64,000 nt of DNA, from positions 1 through 64,000 of the forward strand of contig CAXAHJ010000007.1 of NCBI GenBank assembly GCA_963968595.1, written 5' to 3'. Below are positions 54,614-63,590 of the stretch, in pieces. The position numbers and the translations under genes were made by a program. Below the pieces are notes generated by a model. That model did no database searches and was not told the DNA's origin. It saw only the letters and a list, made by a program, of their open reading frames with translations. This DNA comes from GCA-2730975 sp937893275. Its GTDB lineage: Bacteria > Verrucomicrobiota > Verrucomicrobiia > Opitutales > Seribacteraceae. The stretch's first letter is position 1. Each line of letters starts with the position of its first letter.

Positions 54614-56910
54614 AAATCATCTCCTCTGGATACTTGACTTTGTGCGGTTCTATGTGCCTCGTTTTTCTTTTGCCTATATCGCACTTGCTTGGACAGGTAC
54701 TAGAGAAAGGCACTGGTCGTGGGGTCGTGATAATTACCGCCAAAGATGGACCGACCAGATTTCTCGATTACCAAGGGAAGGTTTTGCCAGCGGACAAGAC
54801 TGTTGTCGGAGCAGCTTTGCCTGAGGGGAATGTGGCTCAGGCGGGAGTCGGTGGCAAGATCGTGCTGTTGCTGTCGAACGGTACGGTGACAACTCTAGAG
54901 TCACAGACAAAATTGAAGATTCGTGAATTCTCTCAGGAACCTTTTGATGCGGCTGGTCGCAAAATTTCCGACCTTAATGCGGAACCGAGTAAGTCGAGTG
55001 TGAAGCTGGATTTGGATTGGGGTTCCATCGTGGTGACTACAAAAAAACTAGACCGTGCATCGAGTTTGCAAATTCAATCACCTTCAGGGGTGGCGGGCAT
55101 TCGAGGGACCCAATTTCGACTGGCTGAAAATCCAGGGACTGGGATCAAACTTGATGTTACGGAATCGACTGTGATCTTCACTCCCAAGGGCGCTGTTGAA
55201 CCCGTTGCAGTGGGCCCGAGTCAAGGGCTTGATGTCTCGCCGGCAGGGGTGGTCACATCCCGGGCGATTAACCCTTCGGTGGTCAAGAGCATTACCACGA
55301 CCAACACGGAGTCCATTCTGGCAACTGATGACGTTTTGCTAAGTGTCTTGAGCGACGCGATGAGTGATGCCTTGATGATCGAGGATAAAGGTTTGAGAGA
55401 AGGGTCTGCAACCGATTCCGAGGCTGAGGGCGAACCGACCGACCAGGATGAACGGAATAGCAAGGACAACCCAACCGACGAAAAAGCTTCTTCCGACGAA
55501 TCCACTACCGATGGGACTTCTGCGGCAATGAATGCCACTGGTCAACCTAAAGTGGATGCTGGTCAAGTTCTGGAGAATAATCCCGCAGCCAAACAAGTTC
55601 GTAAGCTTGGCAAGGCAAACGAGCTTTCCTTCAAGTTGGCCAGCATGGGTTTGTCGGACGACAAGGCGCAGATTTTTTATAGTTTTTCTTCAAGCACTCA
55701 GAATGCCCTGTTGGCGGCAGGCAAGGAAACCGCAAGTCGCCTGCTTGGTCTGCCCTCGGGGAAAGAATCGGATGTTCGGAGGTTTCTAAACTACAGCAGA
55801 GACACCCGAGTGCGCTTGCTCGCCCTATCGGATGACCAAATGCTTCTTGGACTGATCCGAAAAGGTTATGAGGAGTCATCTCTGGCTGTCATTCTTTCCG
55901 ACCAGAACTTGCAAGCTTCCAATCCTGCCTCAGCTCCTCTCGATGTGCCTGAGATAGGAACCGATTCCAATGTCCTTCAATTGTCGGAAGCGCTCAAGGA
56001 CTCAGGCAATAGTGCCATTCTCCATGAATTGTTGCAACTTGGCGGTGGTGAGTTGACTCCCGAATTGGAGAGGATAGGGGAAGTGGCCAACCTTTTGCTG
56101 ACCGATTTCACCGTGCCTGGCGAAATTGAGGAAAGTGTTTTGCTTAGTGGCAAGGAAGTGTTGAGCAACCCTTTCTATCGAGAGGTTTCATCTGTATATG
56201 GTCACTTGGAAAACGACCTTCTTGTTGCTGGAGAAGCCTCTTTTGTTGGAGGCCGAAACATTCAAATGCCTTCTGGTTTCTATCGGTTGGCAGACGGAAC
56301 CGAATCTGTTACTGACTTAATAGTCTTTAGTGCCTCAGAGCAATTGAGCATTAGGGATGATGTTTCTTTTGCCGAGTTTGGAGGAGTTGAGAATCCTAGG
56401 GTGGTATTGATGAGTGGCGGGTCACTTGAGACCACCAAAGGAGTTAGTTTAGATGCGGCTACGAATGATTTAATCGTATCGGTTCGTCAGGATGTTTTAC
56501 TTCAGTACGCTACATTAAAAGGTAATCGCGAGGTGACTATTCGTAGTTTGCGCGATGTGACTCTCTTGGACTCGGAATTAGATGCCTCTGATATCGCAAC
56601 TTTAAAAGCAACTCAGAACTTGTATGTAGACGGTTTGAATTTTAGTCGAGATATACCCAGAATAGTTATGGAAGCTTCCACCATCCGCCTCATGAATATC
56701 GATTTCCCAAGTAGTTCAATCGTTAATTTGAATAGCCTCAAGGGTCCTATTGATGGACGCTACCCCAATTTTGGAACGGATATACCTTCGGCTCAACAAC
56801 TAGGTCGTGTAAATTTTCTCCAGAACATTAAGTCTGGCGGAAACTTAATGCACGACCGATCCACTTTCGAGCAATTCGGAGATAATATTAAAATAGGGAA
56901 GCTACCCTGA
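54610..56910 (+). CDS. FecR-domain exported protein coupled to the giant surface protein
   Basis: The 766-residue product starts at ATG 54610, inside the last codons of the giant gene (ATGA overlap), with a signal peptide (MKIISSGYLTLCGSMCLVFL). Residues about 35-215 form a FecR-type domain: NVAQAGVGGKIVLLLSNGTV, the LDLDWGSIVVTTKKLD segment and SPSGVAGIRGTQFRL, the last being the family hallmark. A Ser/Asp/Glu-rich linker (about 255-310) and a helical region follow, and the C-terminal 250 residues are rich in short strands, as in a parallel beta-helix. There is no inner-membrane anti-sigma segment and no sigma factor beside it, so it is probably not a FecR-type anti-sigma regulator. The coupling suggests a partner or assembly factor for the giant protein. 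Confidence 0.85.
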   Translation: MKIISSGYLTLCGSMCLVFLLPISHLLGQVLEKGTGRGVVIITAKDGPTRFLDYQGKVLPADKTVVGAALPEGNVAQAGVGGKIVLLLSNGTVTTLESQTKLKIREFSQEPFDAAGRKISDLNAEPSKSSVKLDLDWGSIVVTTKKLDRASSLQIQSPSGVAGIRGTQFRLAENPGTGIKLDVTESTVIFTPKGAVEPVAVGPSQGLDVSPAGVVTSRAINPSVVKSITTTNTESILATDDVLLSVLSDAMSDALMIEDKGLREGSATDSEAEGEPTDQDERNSKDNPTDEKASSDESTTDGTSAAMNATGQPKVDAGQVLENNPAAKQVRKLGKANELSFKLASMGLSDDKAQIFYSFSSSTQNALLAAGKETASRLLGLPSGKESDVRRFLNYSRDTRVRLLALSDDQMLLGLIRKGYEESSLAVILSDQNLQASNPASAPLDVPEIGTDSNVLQLSEALKDSGNSAILHELLQLGGGELTPELERIGEVANLLLTDFTVPGEIEESVLLSGKEVLSNPFYREVSSVYGHLENDLLVAGEASFVGGRNIQMPSGFYRLADGTESVTDLIVFSASEQLSIRDDVSFAEFGGVENPRVVLMSGGSLETTKGVSLDAATNDLIVSVRQDVLLQYATLKGNREVTIRSLRDVTLLDSELDASDIATLKATQNLYVDGLNFSRDIPRIVMEASTIRLMNIDFPSSSIVNLNSLKGPIDGRYPNFGTDIPSAQQLGRVNFLQNIKSGGNLMHDRSTFEQFGDNIKIGKLP

Positions 56911-57030
56911 TATCGTATAGGCTTTCAGGCAATTTGACTGATGGTTGTACGATGTTTTTCGGTGCAGGAGTTTTGTAGTCCCATTGTTTTCGGCTTGGCT
57001 TGGGCCGCTTGATTCGAAAAATAGCTAATC

Positions 57031-57249
57031 ATGGATGAAGTCCTGAACCATTTGAGAACAATTGTCTTTTCAGCCGATGGCGTCGCTGAAGAGTTGCCAA
57101 GGGCTATTCAAGCACTGGACAAGGTTTTGGACGAGCGGGGAAATGAATTGCCCGCTCGATTGAGACATTTTCTTGAAAACCGAAGTTATCAAAAGGCTTT
57201 AGTCTTTTTGGAGGGTGGGGAACCTGAGAAGGGGACTTGCGGCAAGTGA
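57031..57249 (+). CDS. Small protein of unknown function
   Basis: A 72-residue cytoplasmic protein, mostly helical: MDEVLNHLRTIVFSADGVAE, then ELPRAIQALDKVLDERGNEL and LRHFLENRSYQKALVFLEGG. It looks like a small TPR-like helical hairpin protein and ends in a polar tail with one Cys. It lies 24 bases before the SUI1 gene on the same strand and is probably co-transcribed with it. No clear ribosome-binding site is seen. No family recognised. Confidence 0.7.
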   Translation: MDEVLNHLRTIVFSADGVAEELPRAIQALDKVLDERGNELPARLRHFLENRSYQKALVFLEGGEPEKGTCGK

Positions 57250-57273
57250 TTTGAGACTCTGTGGAATTCCTCG

Positions 57274-57681
57274 ATGGGTAACGATAAAGCTAAAGATGGG
57301 AGAATATCGACCGATGCCGTTGGCACTGACTTCGGAAGCAATCCTTTCGATAGTTTGACTGCGGGTGGTTTGCGCAAAGTAGTGATCCCTAAAGATACTT
57401 CGAAAAAAGTCCCCAAACCCTCGCGGAAATCATCTGGTCACCGTTTGGACGTAAGGCGAGAAAAGTCTGGTCGTGGCGGTAAAACCGTAACTACGGTGAA
57501 GGGGTTCCCGCCGGGAGTTTCTTGGGTTGAGCGCAAGGAAATGCTTCGAGACTTCAAGAAACGTTTAGGAACCGGGGGAGTATTTGCCGACGGGCAGTGG
57601 GAAATTCAAGGAGACAAACGAGACGAAGTCGTCGTTTGGTTGGAGGGGAAGGGGTTTCAGCCAATTCTGGCTGGCGGTTGA
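57274..57681 (+). CDS. eIF1/SUI1-like translation factor (YciH family)
   Basis: The 135-residue protein has a disordered N-terminal half and a SUI1 domain from about residue 55: LDVRREKSGRGGKTVTTVKG, then LRDFKKRLGTGGVFADGQWE and IQGDKRDEVVVWLEGKGF. This is the bacterial YciH form, related to eukaryotic eIF1, which binds the small ribosomal subunit and affects start-codon choice; its role in bacteria is modest or unclear. The Gly-Gly-Lys loop of the domain is conserved. It ends one base before the tatA stop on the other strand. Confidence 0.88.
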   Translation: MGNDKAKDGRISTDAVGTDFGSNPFDSLTAGGLRKVVIPKDTSKKVPKPSRKSSGHRLDVRREKSGRGGKTVTTVKGFPPGVSWVERKEMLRDFKKRLGTGGVFADGQWEIQGDKRDEVVVWLEGKGFQPILAGG

Positions 57682-57682
57682 T

Positions 57683-58015
57683 TCAGGAAGCGGTTTGCTT
57701 CTCGCCTTCGTGGACCACGTCTTCGTGGTGTACGACATCTTCGCCTTCCTCGGTTTTTTCCTGAGAGCCTTCCGCTGACTTGGTCGCCTTGAAATCGTGA
57801 TCCTCGATGGGTTCTTGGCTCATGACTTCGTTAATGTCTTGTTCCCACTCGGTCTTGGCTTTGCGGAATTCCTTTACGCCTTTGCCCAGAGAACGAAACA
57901 ACTCCGGCACCTTCTTGGCTCCGAAGAGCAGAAGTACGATAAGGAATATGAGGATGATTTCCCCGCCACCAAAGTTACCAATGAAGGCGAGTGCGGGATC
58001 AAATGAGACTTTCAT
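57683..58015 (-). CDS. tatA: Twin-arginine translocase subunit TatA/TatE
   Basis: The 110-residue protein has the TatA pattern: a short N-terminus, one membrane helix (GGGEIILIFLIVLLLFGAKK), the FG hinge, an amphipathic helix (VPELFRSLGKGVKEFRKAK) and a long acidic, disordered tail. TatA oligomers form the pore of the Tat pathway for folded proteins. No tatB or tatC is adjacent. The N-terminus before the helix (MKVSFDPALAFI) is longer than usual. It lies 81 bases downstream of rpoD on the same strand. Confidence 0.9.
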   Translation of the reverse strand: MKVSFDPALAFIGNFGGGEIILIFLIVLLLFGAKKVPELFRSLGKGVKEFRKAKTEWEQDINEVMSQEPIEDHDFKATKSAEGSQEKTEEGEDVVHHEDVVHEGEKQTAS

Positions 58016-58096
58016 AGTTAATTAAAGTATTTGGAGATTACTCTTGAGGCAAACTTTTTGTCGGTAGTGAGTTGCGGAAAGTTTGTGAGGGGCAAA

Positions 58097-60118
58097 TCAC
58101 AATCCGAGTTGGCGAAGCGCTTCGGGTTTGGGTTTGTTTACGGAACTTTGGTCAGCCTCGAAGAAGCCATGTAACTGACGAATGCGTGTAGGGTGACGCA
58201 TCTTGCGAAGAGCCTTGGCTTCGATCTGGCGGATGCGTTCGCGCGTGACCTTGAATTGTCGTCCCACTTCTTCAAGGGTTCGACTGTAGCCGTCCTTTAG
58301 CCCAAAACGGAGGGTAAGTACATTGCGTTCGCGTTCGGTCAGGGAATCTAAAACATCTATGATTTTTTCGCGTAGCAAGGAGTATGCGGTCATGTCGTAA
58401 GGATTTTCCGCGCCCTTGTCTTCAATGAAGTCTCCGAAGTTTGTGTCATCGCTGTCTCCTACCGGACTTTGCAGTGAGATGGGCTGCTGGGCCATCTTCA
58501 TTATGTTTTGTACTTTATCTACAGGTAGTCCCATTTCCTCTGCTACTTCGTCTGAGGTAGGTTCGTGTCCTAATTCTTGCAGGAGTTGCTTCTGGACCTG
58601 CATGACCTTGTTCAGCGTCTCGATCATGTGAACGGGGATACGAATGGTCCTAGCTTGGTCGGCTATGGAACGAGTTATTGCTTGTCGAATCCACCATGTG
58701 GCATAAGTGGAGAATTTATAGCCTCTACGGTATTCAAATTTCTCGACGGCTTTCATCAAGCCCATATTTCCTTCTTGAATAAGGTCTAGAAAGGAGAGTC
58801 CCCGATTAGTGTACTTTTTGGCGATTGAAATGACGAGACGCAGGTTGGCTTCGACCATTTCGGTTTTGGCAATGTGGGCATCGCGCATGAAAGATCGTAC
58901 TTCCCGAATGAGCTCCGAGAGTGCTTCCGAATCCATGCGGTATTTCTCGCGGAATTGCGACAGTTCTTTTCGAACCTTGTCTAGTTTTACCCCTTTGCGC
59001 TTTACCTTTACCGTATCTTTCTTGGCCATGTTAATGTGCCGAAGGTGTCGGGAAATTATCTTGAGGTCGGGGTTGATTTGGGCGATGAAGTCCTCGAATA
59101 CCTTCAATTTGAAGCAGCACTTCTTGAATATCGGGGCGAGCATTCCCTGATATTTGAGGAATCGGTTGGTGGCGCGTTTGATTTGCGTTGGGTCTTTAGC
59201 TTCTTCCGCTTGACTCCATGCACGGATGATTTTCACCAGCAGAAGATTTCCTGCTTCGAGTTGCTTGGCTAAATTTTTGAAATAGGTTTCCCGGCTATCG
59301 ATCTTCTTGTCTAACACCACCCGATCAAAACGCTCTTCACGGTTGATCAGGTTTTGAGCCAGTTCCATCTGGAATTGGGCGGTGAGATCCACTGAGAACA
59401 ATAGCTTGAGAGCGGCAGACTCGGCTTTTTCAATTCGCTTGGAAATGTCTACTTCCTCTTCTCTTGTGAGGAGAGGCACTTGCCCCATTTGCTTCAAATA
59501 CATTCGGACGGGGTCGTCCAGCATGTCTCCCTGAGTGGTGCGGGCGTATTCCTCTTCCGACTCTTCCTGCTTTTTCTTGTATTTATCGACCTCGACGCCA
59601 TCTAGAATTTTGACTTCCAGATTGTTGAGGATGGAAATTACGTTTTGCAGCTCTTCGGGTTGGCTTGCAATCTCGGGCAGGGCTTTGTCGATGTCCTTGT
59701 AAGTGAGAAAACCCTGTTCGCGGGAATGATGAATAAGGTGATGGACCTTGTCAGTAATTGCATCGTCTAAAGGTTTTGGAGTGGGAGCTTTACCCGAGAC
59801 AGCATCCAATGCCGCTTTCGCCTTGGCTGCAGCACTTTCTATTGTGGTCTTACCCTTCGTGGCTTTGGCCTTTGTAGTTTTTTTCGCTTTTCTGGTCGTA
59901 GCCTTTGCCGCTTTTGCCGCCCCTGTTTTTTGGGCAATGCTTTTTTTCGCCCCAGCAGTTGTCGCCTTTGCCTTAGAAGAGGTCTTCTTGACTGTCGCTT
60001 TCTTTGTCGACGGAGGCTGTTTCGGGCCATTTGGTGTCTTGCGGCTCTTTGTTGTTTTTTTTGCGATCGGCGCTTTTGGGGCCGGTGCCTTTTTCGCTTT
60101 TTCTTTGGTCGGTGACAT
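58097..60118 (-). CDS. rpoD: RNA polymerase primary sigma factor (sigma-70)
   Basis: The 673-residue protein holds all primary sigma-70 regions: 1.2 (DPVRMYLKQMGQVPLLTREE), 2 (NLRLVISIAKKYTNRGLSFL, then YKFSTYATWWIRQAITRSIA with the -10 reading helix), 3 (QKQLLQELGHEPTSDEVAEE) and 4 (YSRTLEEVGRQFKVTRERIR, the -35 HTH). The N-terminal 110 residues are unusual, a Lys/Ala/Thr/Pro-rich low-complexity tail in place of ordinary region 1.1. The ATG at 60118 lies within the last 146 bases of dnaG, in another frame; a TTG 12 codons upstream is the only alternative, and no start exists beyond the dnaG stop, so the overlap is forced by the sequence. No strong ribosome-binding site precedes it. Confidence 0.96.
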   Translation of the reverse strand: MSPTKEKAKKAPAPKAPIAKKTTKSRKTPNGPKQPPSTKKATVKKTSSKAKATTAGAKKSIAQKTGAAKAAKATTRKAKKTTKAKATKGKTTIESAAAKAKAALDAVSGKAPTPKPLDDAITDKVHHLIHHSREQGFLTYKDIDKALPEIASQPEELQNVISILNNLEVKILDGVEVDKYKKKQEESEEEYARTTQGDMLDDPVRMYLKQMGQVPLLTREEEVDISKRIEKAESAALKLLFSVDLTAQFQMELAQNLINREERFDRVVLDKKIDSRETYFKNLAKQLEAGNLLLVKIIRAWSQAEEAKDPTQIKRATNRFLKYQGMLAPIFKKCCFKLKVFEDFIAQINPDLKIISRHLRHINMAKKDTVKVKRKGVKLDKVRKELSQFREKYRMDSEALSELIREVRSFMRDAHIAKTEMVEANLRLVISIAKKYTNRGLSFLDLIQEGNMGLMKAVEKFEYRRGYKFSTYATWWIRQAITRSIADQARTIRIPVHMIETLNKVMQVQKQLLQELGHEPTSDEVAEEMGLPVDKVQNIMKMAQQPISLQSPVGDSDDTNFGDFIEDKGAENPYDMTAYSLLREKIIDVLDSLTERERNVLTLRFGLKDGYSRTLEEVGRQFKVTRERIRQIEAKALRKMRHPTRIRQLHGFFEADQSSVNKPKPEALRQLGL

Positions 60119-62006
60119 GGGCGGAATTATTTTCGGTCTCGGGTTGTTGGACAAAGGTTAGTTGTGGTAGCGATCCTCGTTGCGATCGTAGAGAAGCCAG
60201 CTCTGCTCGAAGTTTGGTGAGTTGCTCGGATCCGTCCGGGTTCAGATTTGCGAATCGTTCCCGAATCTCATTTTCTTTTGCTTTGAAGTAACGATTAAAG
60301 AGAGCCTGTAGCGAGGCATTGCATGCATTGTGCACGTCCACGGGGTCATCGTGGGCTGGTTTCCGGGATAGTATTTCGTATGCGGTGTTTCGTTCGTCAT
60401 CGTTCTCTAGTATCTCATCTAGGGATGCTAGTCCATTACCATTATCCTCGCGTATTTCAGCCAGTGCCTTGGCTAGTATTGTTCCTGAAGGGGATGTGAG
60501 ATTGAGCCATTCCGGTTGGATCGCTTGCGCGAGAGGAATCGCGACTTCATTATGGTGCAAAACAAACAATAATAGATCATCCTCGGCAGTTGTCAACTTT
60601 TGGGAAGCATTTTGGGAGATTTTTTCAGATGAAGCTGTTTGGCGGGAAGCATACGAAGGTGAGCTCTTTTTGCTTAGAAAGCGCGCGAATTCTTGTCGAG
60701 CGGAACTTTCTTCCAGTTTCATCAACCGAATGGCCTGAGCCAAGTATTCGTCTCGTGCCACGAGAGAATCCGTTTCGGCCACGATTTCAAAAATATGTTC
60801 CAAAACTGTGTTCTTTTGGGTGGGCGTAGGTTCTTTCGTCTCGCCAAAGTACATGGATACGGCAAAGGCGATGCCGCTGAGAGACTCGTCTTTGAGGTTT
60901 TCCAAACCTGCGAGACCTTCGGCGCGGAGCAAGTCGTCGGGATCTCCTCCAGGAGGTAACAGAAGAAAGCGGATGTCGAGAGCGCTTTTTACGCAGATTG
61001 GGAGGATTCGGAGGGCCGCCTTTCGGCCTGCTTCATCACCGTCGAGAAGGCAATCGATGCCTGCTGGTCGATATCGTCGAAGGAGATGGGCCTGAGCATT
61101 GGTGAAGGCTGTTCCTTGAGGAGCTACGACGTTTTTTACTCCTTGTTCCCAGCACCGAATGGCGTCGAGTTGACCTTCGACCAGCAAAAAACGTTTATTT
61201 TCGTCAATGTGGCGTCTTGCCTTGTCGAGATTGAAGAGCAGGTTGCCTTTGCTGAAGATCGGAGTTTCGGGAGAGTTTATGTATTTTGCCTCGCGAGCAG
61301 GATCATTTTCCGGCGTGACAGACAATTGACGGGCGGTAAAGGCGACGACGCGCTCTTGGGTATCCCGAATGGGGATCATAAGCCGACCGCGAAAGCGAGT
61401 CAGGAAATCCGGTCGTCCTTTGCGGTCGAAAAATAGCCCGCTTTTGTCTAGGACTTCCTTAGGGATTCCTTTTTCCGTGAAAAGGCGAAGAAGGCCGGAT
61501 GAGTCAGGGGGAGCGTAACCGATCCCGAACTCCTTGGCTACTTCATCGGGGAAGTGTCGTTCCTGGGTCCAGTACTTCCGAATGAAGTGCCCTCCCTCGT
61601 CATCAGCCCAAAATTTTTCGCGATACCAAGACATTGCCAGTTCATGTATGTCGAAAAGGGCTTTTCGATGAGAAAACGACTGCGCTGCAGGGCTACCGTC
61701 GGCAGTCTCTTCGTAGCGTAGGTTTATGTTGAAGCGAGTCGCGAGAAACTCGACGGCTTCCTGAAATTCTAAGTTCTCCACTTTTTGTATGAAGCTTATG
61801 GCGTCTCCTGCCTCACCACTGCTGAAGCACTTGAAAAAGCCTTTGTCCGGATGAACGTAGAAAGAAGGAGTCTTTTCTTGGTTGAAAGGACTGAGCCCTT
61901 TCCAGTCTGCCCCGGATCGCTTTAGGCTCACGTAAGGTGCCACCACGTCGTGGAGATCCATTCGGGCCTTGAGCTCGGCGACAAAGTCACGGTGTAGTCT
62001 TGGCAT
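59973..62006 (-). CDS. dnaG: DNA primase
   Basis: Synthesises RNA primers at the replication fork. The 677 residues contain the N-terminal CHC2-like domain, the catalytic core, the TOPRIM domain (RFLLVEGQLDAIRCWEQG, then CLLDGDEAGRKAALR, at about 258-325) and a helicase-interacting C-terminal region followed by a charged tail. The zinc-binding domain is degenerate: the usual Cys-His-Cys-Cys ligands read Ser39, Asn42, Cys60 and Ser63 (GLSPFNQEKTPSF and FFKCFSSG). The rest of that domain is well preserved, so zinc may be lost without loss of fold. The charged tail overlaps the start of rpoD by 146 bases. A TPR lipoprotein gene ends 42 bases upstream. Confidence 0.95.
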   Translation of the reverse strand: MPRLHRDFVAELKARMDLHDVVAPYVSLKRSGADWKGLSPFNQEKTPSFYVHPDKGFFKCFSSGEAGDAISFIQKVENLEFQEAVEFLATRFNINLRYEETADGSPAAQSFSHRKALFDIHELAMSWYREKFWADDEGGHFIRKYWTQERHFPDEVAKEFGIGYAPPDSSGLLRLFTEKGIPKEVLDKSGLFFDRKGRPDFLTRFRGRLMIPIRDTQERVVAFTARQLSVTPENDPAREAKYINSPETPIFSKGNLLFNLDKARRHIDENKRFLLVEGQLDAIRCWEQGVKNVVAPQGTAFTNAQAHLLRRYRPAGIDCLLDGDEAGRKAALRILPICVKSALDIRFLLLPPGGDPDDLLRAEGLAGLENLKDESLSGIAFAVSMYFGETKEPTPTQKNTVLEHIFEIVAETDSLVARDEYLAQAIRLMKLEESSARQEFARFLSKKSSPSYASRQTASSEKISQNASQKLTTAEDDLLLFVLHHNEVAIPLAQAIQPEWLNLTSPSGTILAKALAEIREDNGNGLASLDEILENDDERNTAYEILSRKPAHDDPVDVHNACNASLQALFNRYFKAKENEIRERFANLNPDGSEQLTKLRAELASLRSQRGSLPQLTFVQQPETENNSAHVTDQRKSEKGTGPKSADRKKNNKEPQDTKWPETASVDKESDSQEDLF

Positions 62007-62048
62007 CGGGTAAGTCTCAGGACGAGGTCACGAAAATCTTTGTAAGCT

Positions 62049-63566
62049 TCAGGGGTTCAGAGCTAGACTTCGCAATTCCCGCTCGGCTTCGGGGCGCAAC
62101 GGATTGTCCCGAGGTGCCATTGCCAACAGTTTTCGATAGAGGATGGCGGCCGTGGTAGGTTTGTTTTCCGCGATATGATAGCGGCGAGCAAGTTGCCACA
62201 GAATTTCGATGGACTCGGGAAAGCGTTCGTGAGCTTTTTCCAACTCTTCGAGATAGCGCTGTCTCGCGAGTGTCTCACGAGCGATGCGAAGGTAGTCCAT
62301 GTGGTATGCTAGATCTTCGGGTGCATGGCGCGTTGCTTCCAAGGATTTCATTTCGGCCTCGTCGCCTTCACCGAGAAGAAAGTGGGCTTGGGAAGCCATA
62401 TGCCATGCCGCGGCATTTTGGGGGTTTTCCCTGATGGCTCTGCGGGTAAAAAGCAAAGCGCTTCGGAAGTTCTTTTCGAGCATGGCCAACTCCGCTTGAT
62501 CCAGAAAACTTTTCTCTGCAGGTTCCGAATTATTTGGAGAACTTGAAAATATGTCGGCAAGGGAAAGAGTAGCGGCGGTGGTTTCATTATCCAGAGATGA
62601 GGTCTGCGAGGCGTTGCTCTCGATCGAGAATGGAGAACCCGGAGAGTTTTCCACGATCTCGGGAGTGCGGGGGGGAAGCTTGGATCCACCTACCACCGGT
62701 TCAACCTTAAGTGGAGCTAGTAAGGCTGCGGCCAATTCCGAAGCGGTTTTCCCATCGGTCGCGTAACCTCTTTGAAAGAAGTCCAGTCCACGGCGACGTT
62801 TCAATAAATCGGCGGTTGCTTTTGCGTGTTCGCTCTTGTCTAGAGAACCCGGATGTGTCTTTTCCATGGCCAGCATCAAGGTTTCGGCCGAGTTCTCGTC
62901 ATTCAGGTTAAGCCTGATTTTAAGCAATCCGAGGTAGGGGAGTGGCGATTGATTCGGAGCTTTTTTTTCAGCGGACCGGAACCAGTGCTCGGCTTGAGGG
63001 TACATTTTCTTTGCCAAAAACAACTGAGCTACGGCCATTGCGTCTGCTGTTTCCGCCTTGTCTGATGCTTGCAAGAAAGCGTCCAGAGCCTGGCTTTCTT
63101 TCCCTAGTCGGTGGAGCACGCGGGCGTATTTTAGATTGGCAAAAGTGTCATCAGGATGCTTTTTAATATAGGTGGCATAAGCCTTTTCCGCGGATTCGTC
63201 GTCTTCTGCAAGCACGTGAGCTTGCCCAGCTTCGGATAAAATGTTCGTTGCTCCACCCACCGAGAAAGCCTGTTCAAGACGAAAGGCGGCGAGGGCGTAT
63301 TCCTCGGCGTCGAGTAAAGTGCGACCGAGCATGGTAATGATTTCAGGGGATTCGGGATGTCGATCATTCAGATCACGTAGGATCGACAGAGCTTCGTCTG
63401 TTTTACCTTCGATGCGTTTCTGTATTGCCTCGCCTAGGTCGGGCGGGTTTTGCTGATCAGGTTCACTGGGTGGAGAGACTTGTATCGGGTCGTCCGAACA
63501 ACCGCCCGTGATCACTATCGAGACGACCACAGCGGAGAACCTTATCATACAAAGCGGAAATTGCAT
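62049..63566 (-). CDS. TPR-repeat lipoprotein
   Basis: The 505-residue protein has a signal peptide ending in a lipobox (VSIVITGGCSDD, Cys23 from the chosen start) and two blocks of tetratricopeptide repeats, at about 45-230 (AIQKRIEGKTDEALSILRDL is a typical helix pair) and 350-490 (LEKNFRSALLFTRRAIRENP). A Ser/Pro/Asn-rich linker separates them. TPR lipoproteins serve as scaffolds in envelope complexes. The ATG at 63566 is chosen because AGAAG lies five bases upstream; an ATG six codons further in is an alternative. It diverges from the partial gene at 63591 with only 24 bases between. It lies upstream of dnaG on the same strand. Confidence 0.85.
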   Translation of the reverse strand: MQFPLCMIRFSAVVVSIVITGGCSDDPIQVSPPSEPDQQNPPDLGEAIQKRIEGKTDEALSILRDLNDRHPESPEIITMLGRTLLDAEEYALAAFRLEQAFSVGGATNILSEAGQAHVLAEDDESAEKAYATYIKKHPDDTFANLKYARVLHRLGKESQALDAFLQASDKAETADAMAVAQLFLAKKMYPQAEHWFRSAEKKAPNQSPLPYLGLLKIRLNLNDENSAETLMLAMEKTHPGSLDKSEHAKATADLLKRRRGLDFFQRGYATDGKTASELAAALLAPLKVEPVVGGSKLPPRTPEIVENSPGSPFSIESNASQTSSLDNETTAATLSLADIFSSSPNNSEPAEKSFLDQAELAMLEKNFRSALLFTRRAIRENPQNAAAWHMASQAHFLLGEGDEAEMKSLEATRHAPEDLAYHMDYLRIARETLARQRYLEELEKAHERFPESIEILWQLARRYHIAENKPTTAAILYRKLLAMAPRDNPLRPEAERELRSLALNP

Positions 63567-63590
63567 TAAAACTTCTATTCTCAACAGGAC

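Noticed and set aside
54610..56910. FecR anti-sigma regulator of iron uptake
   Set aside because: No sigma factor or TonB receptor adjacent, a signal peptide at the N-terminus, and a long beta-rich C-terminal part.
59748..60161. Hydrophobic plus-strand frame antisense to the sigma-factor tail
   Set aside because: It is the complement of the Lys/Ala-rich codons of rpoD, which read as Phe/Ala/Val; no ribosome-binding site.
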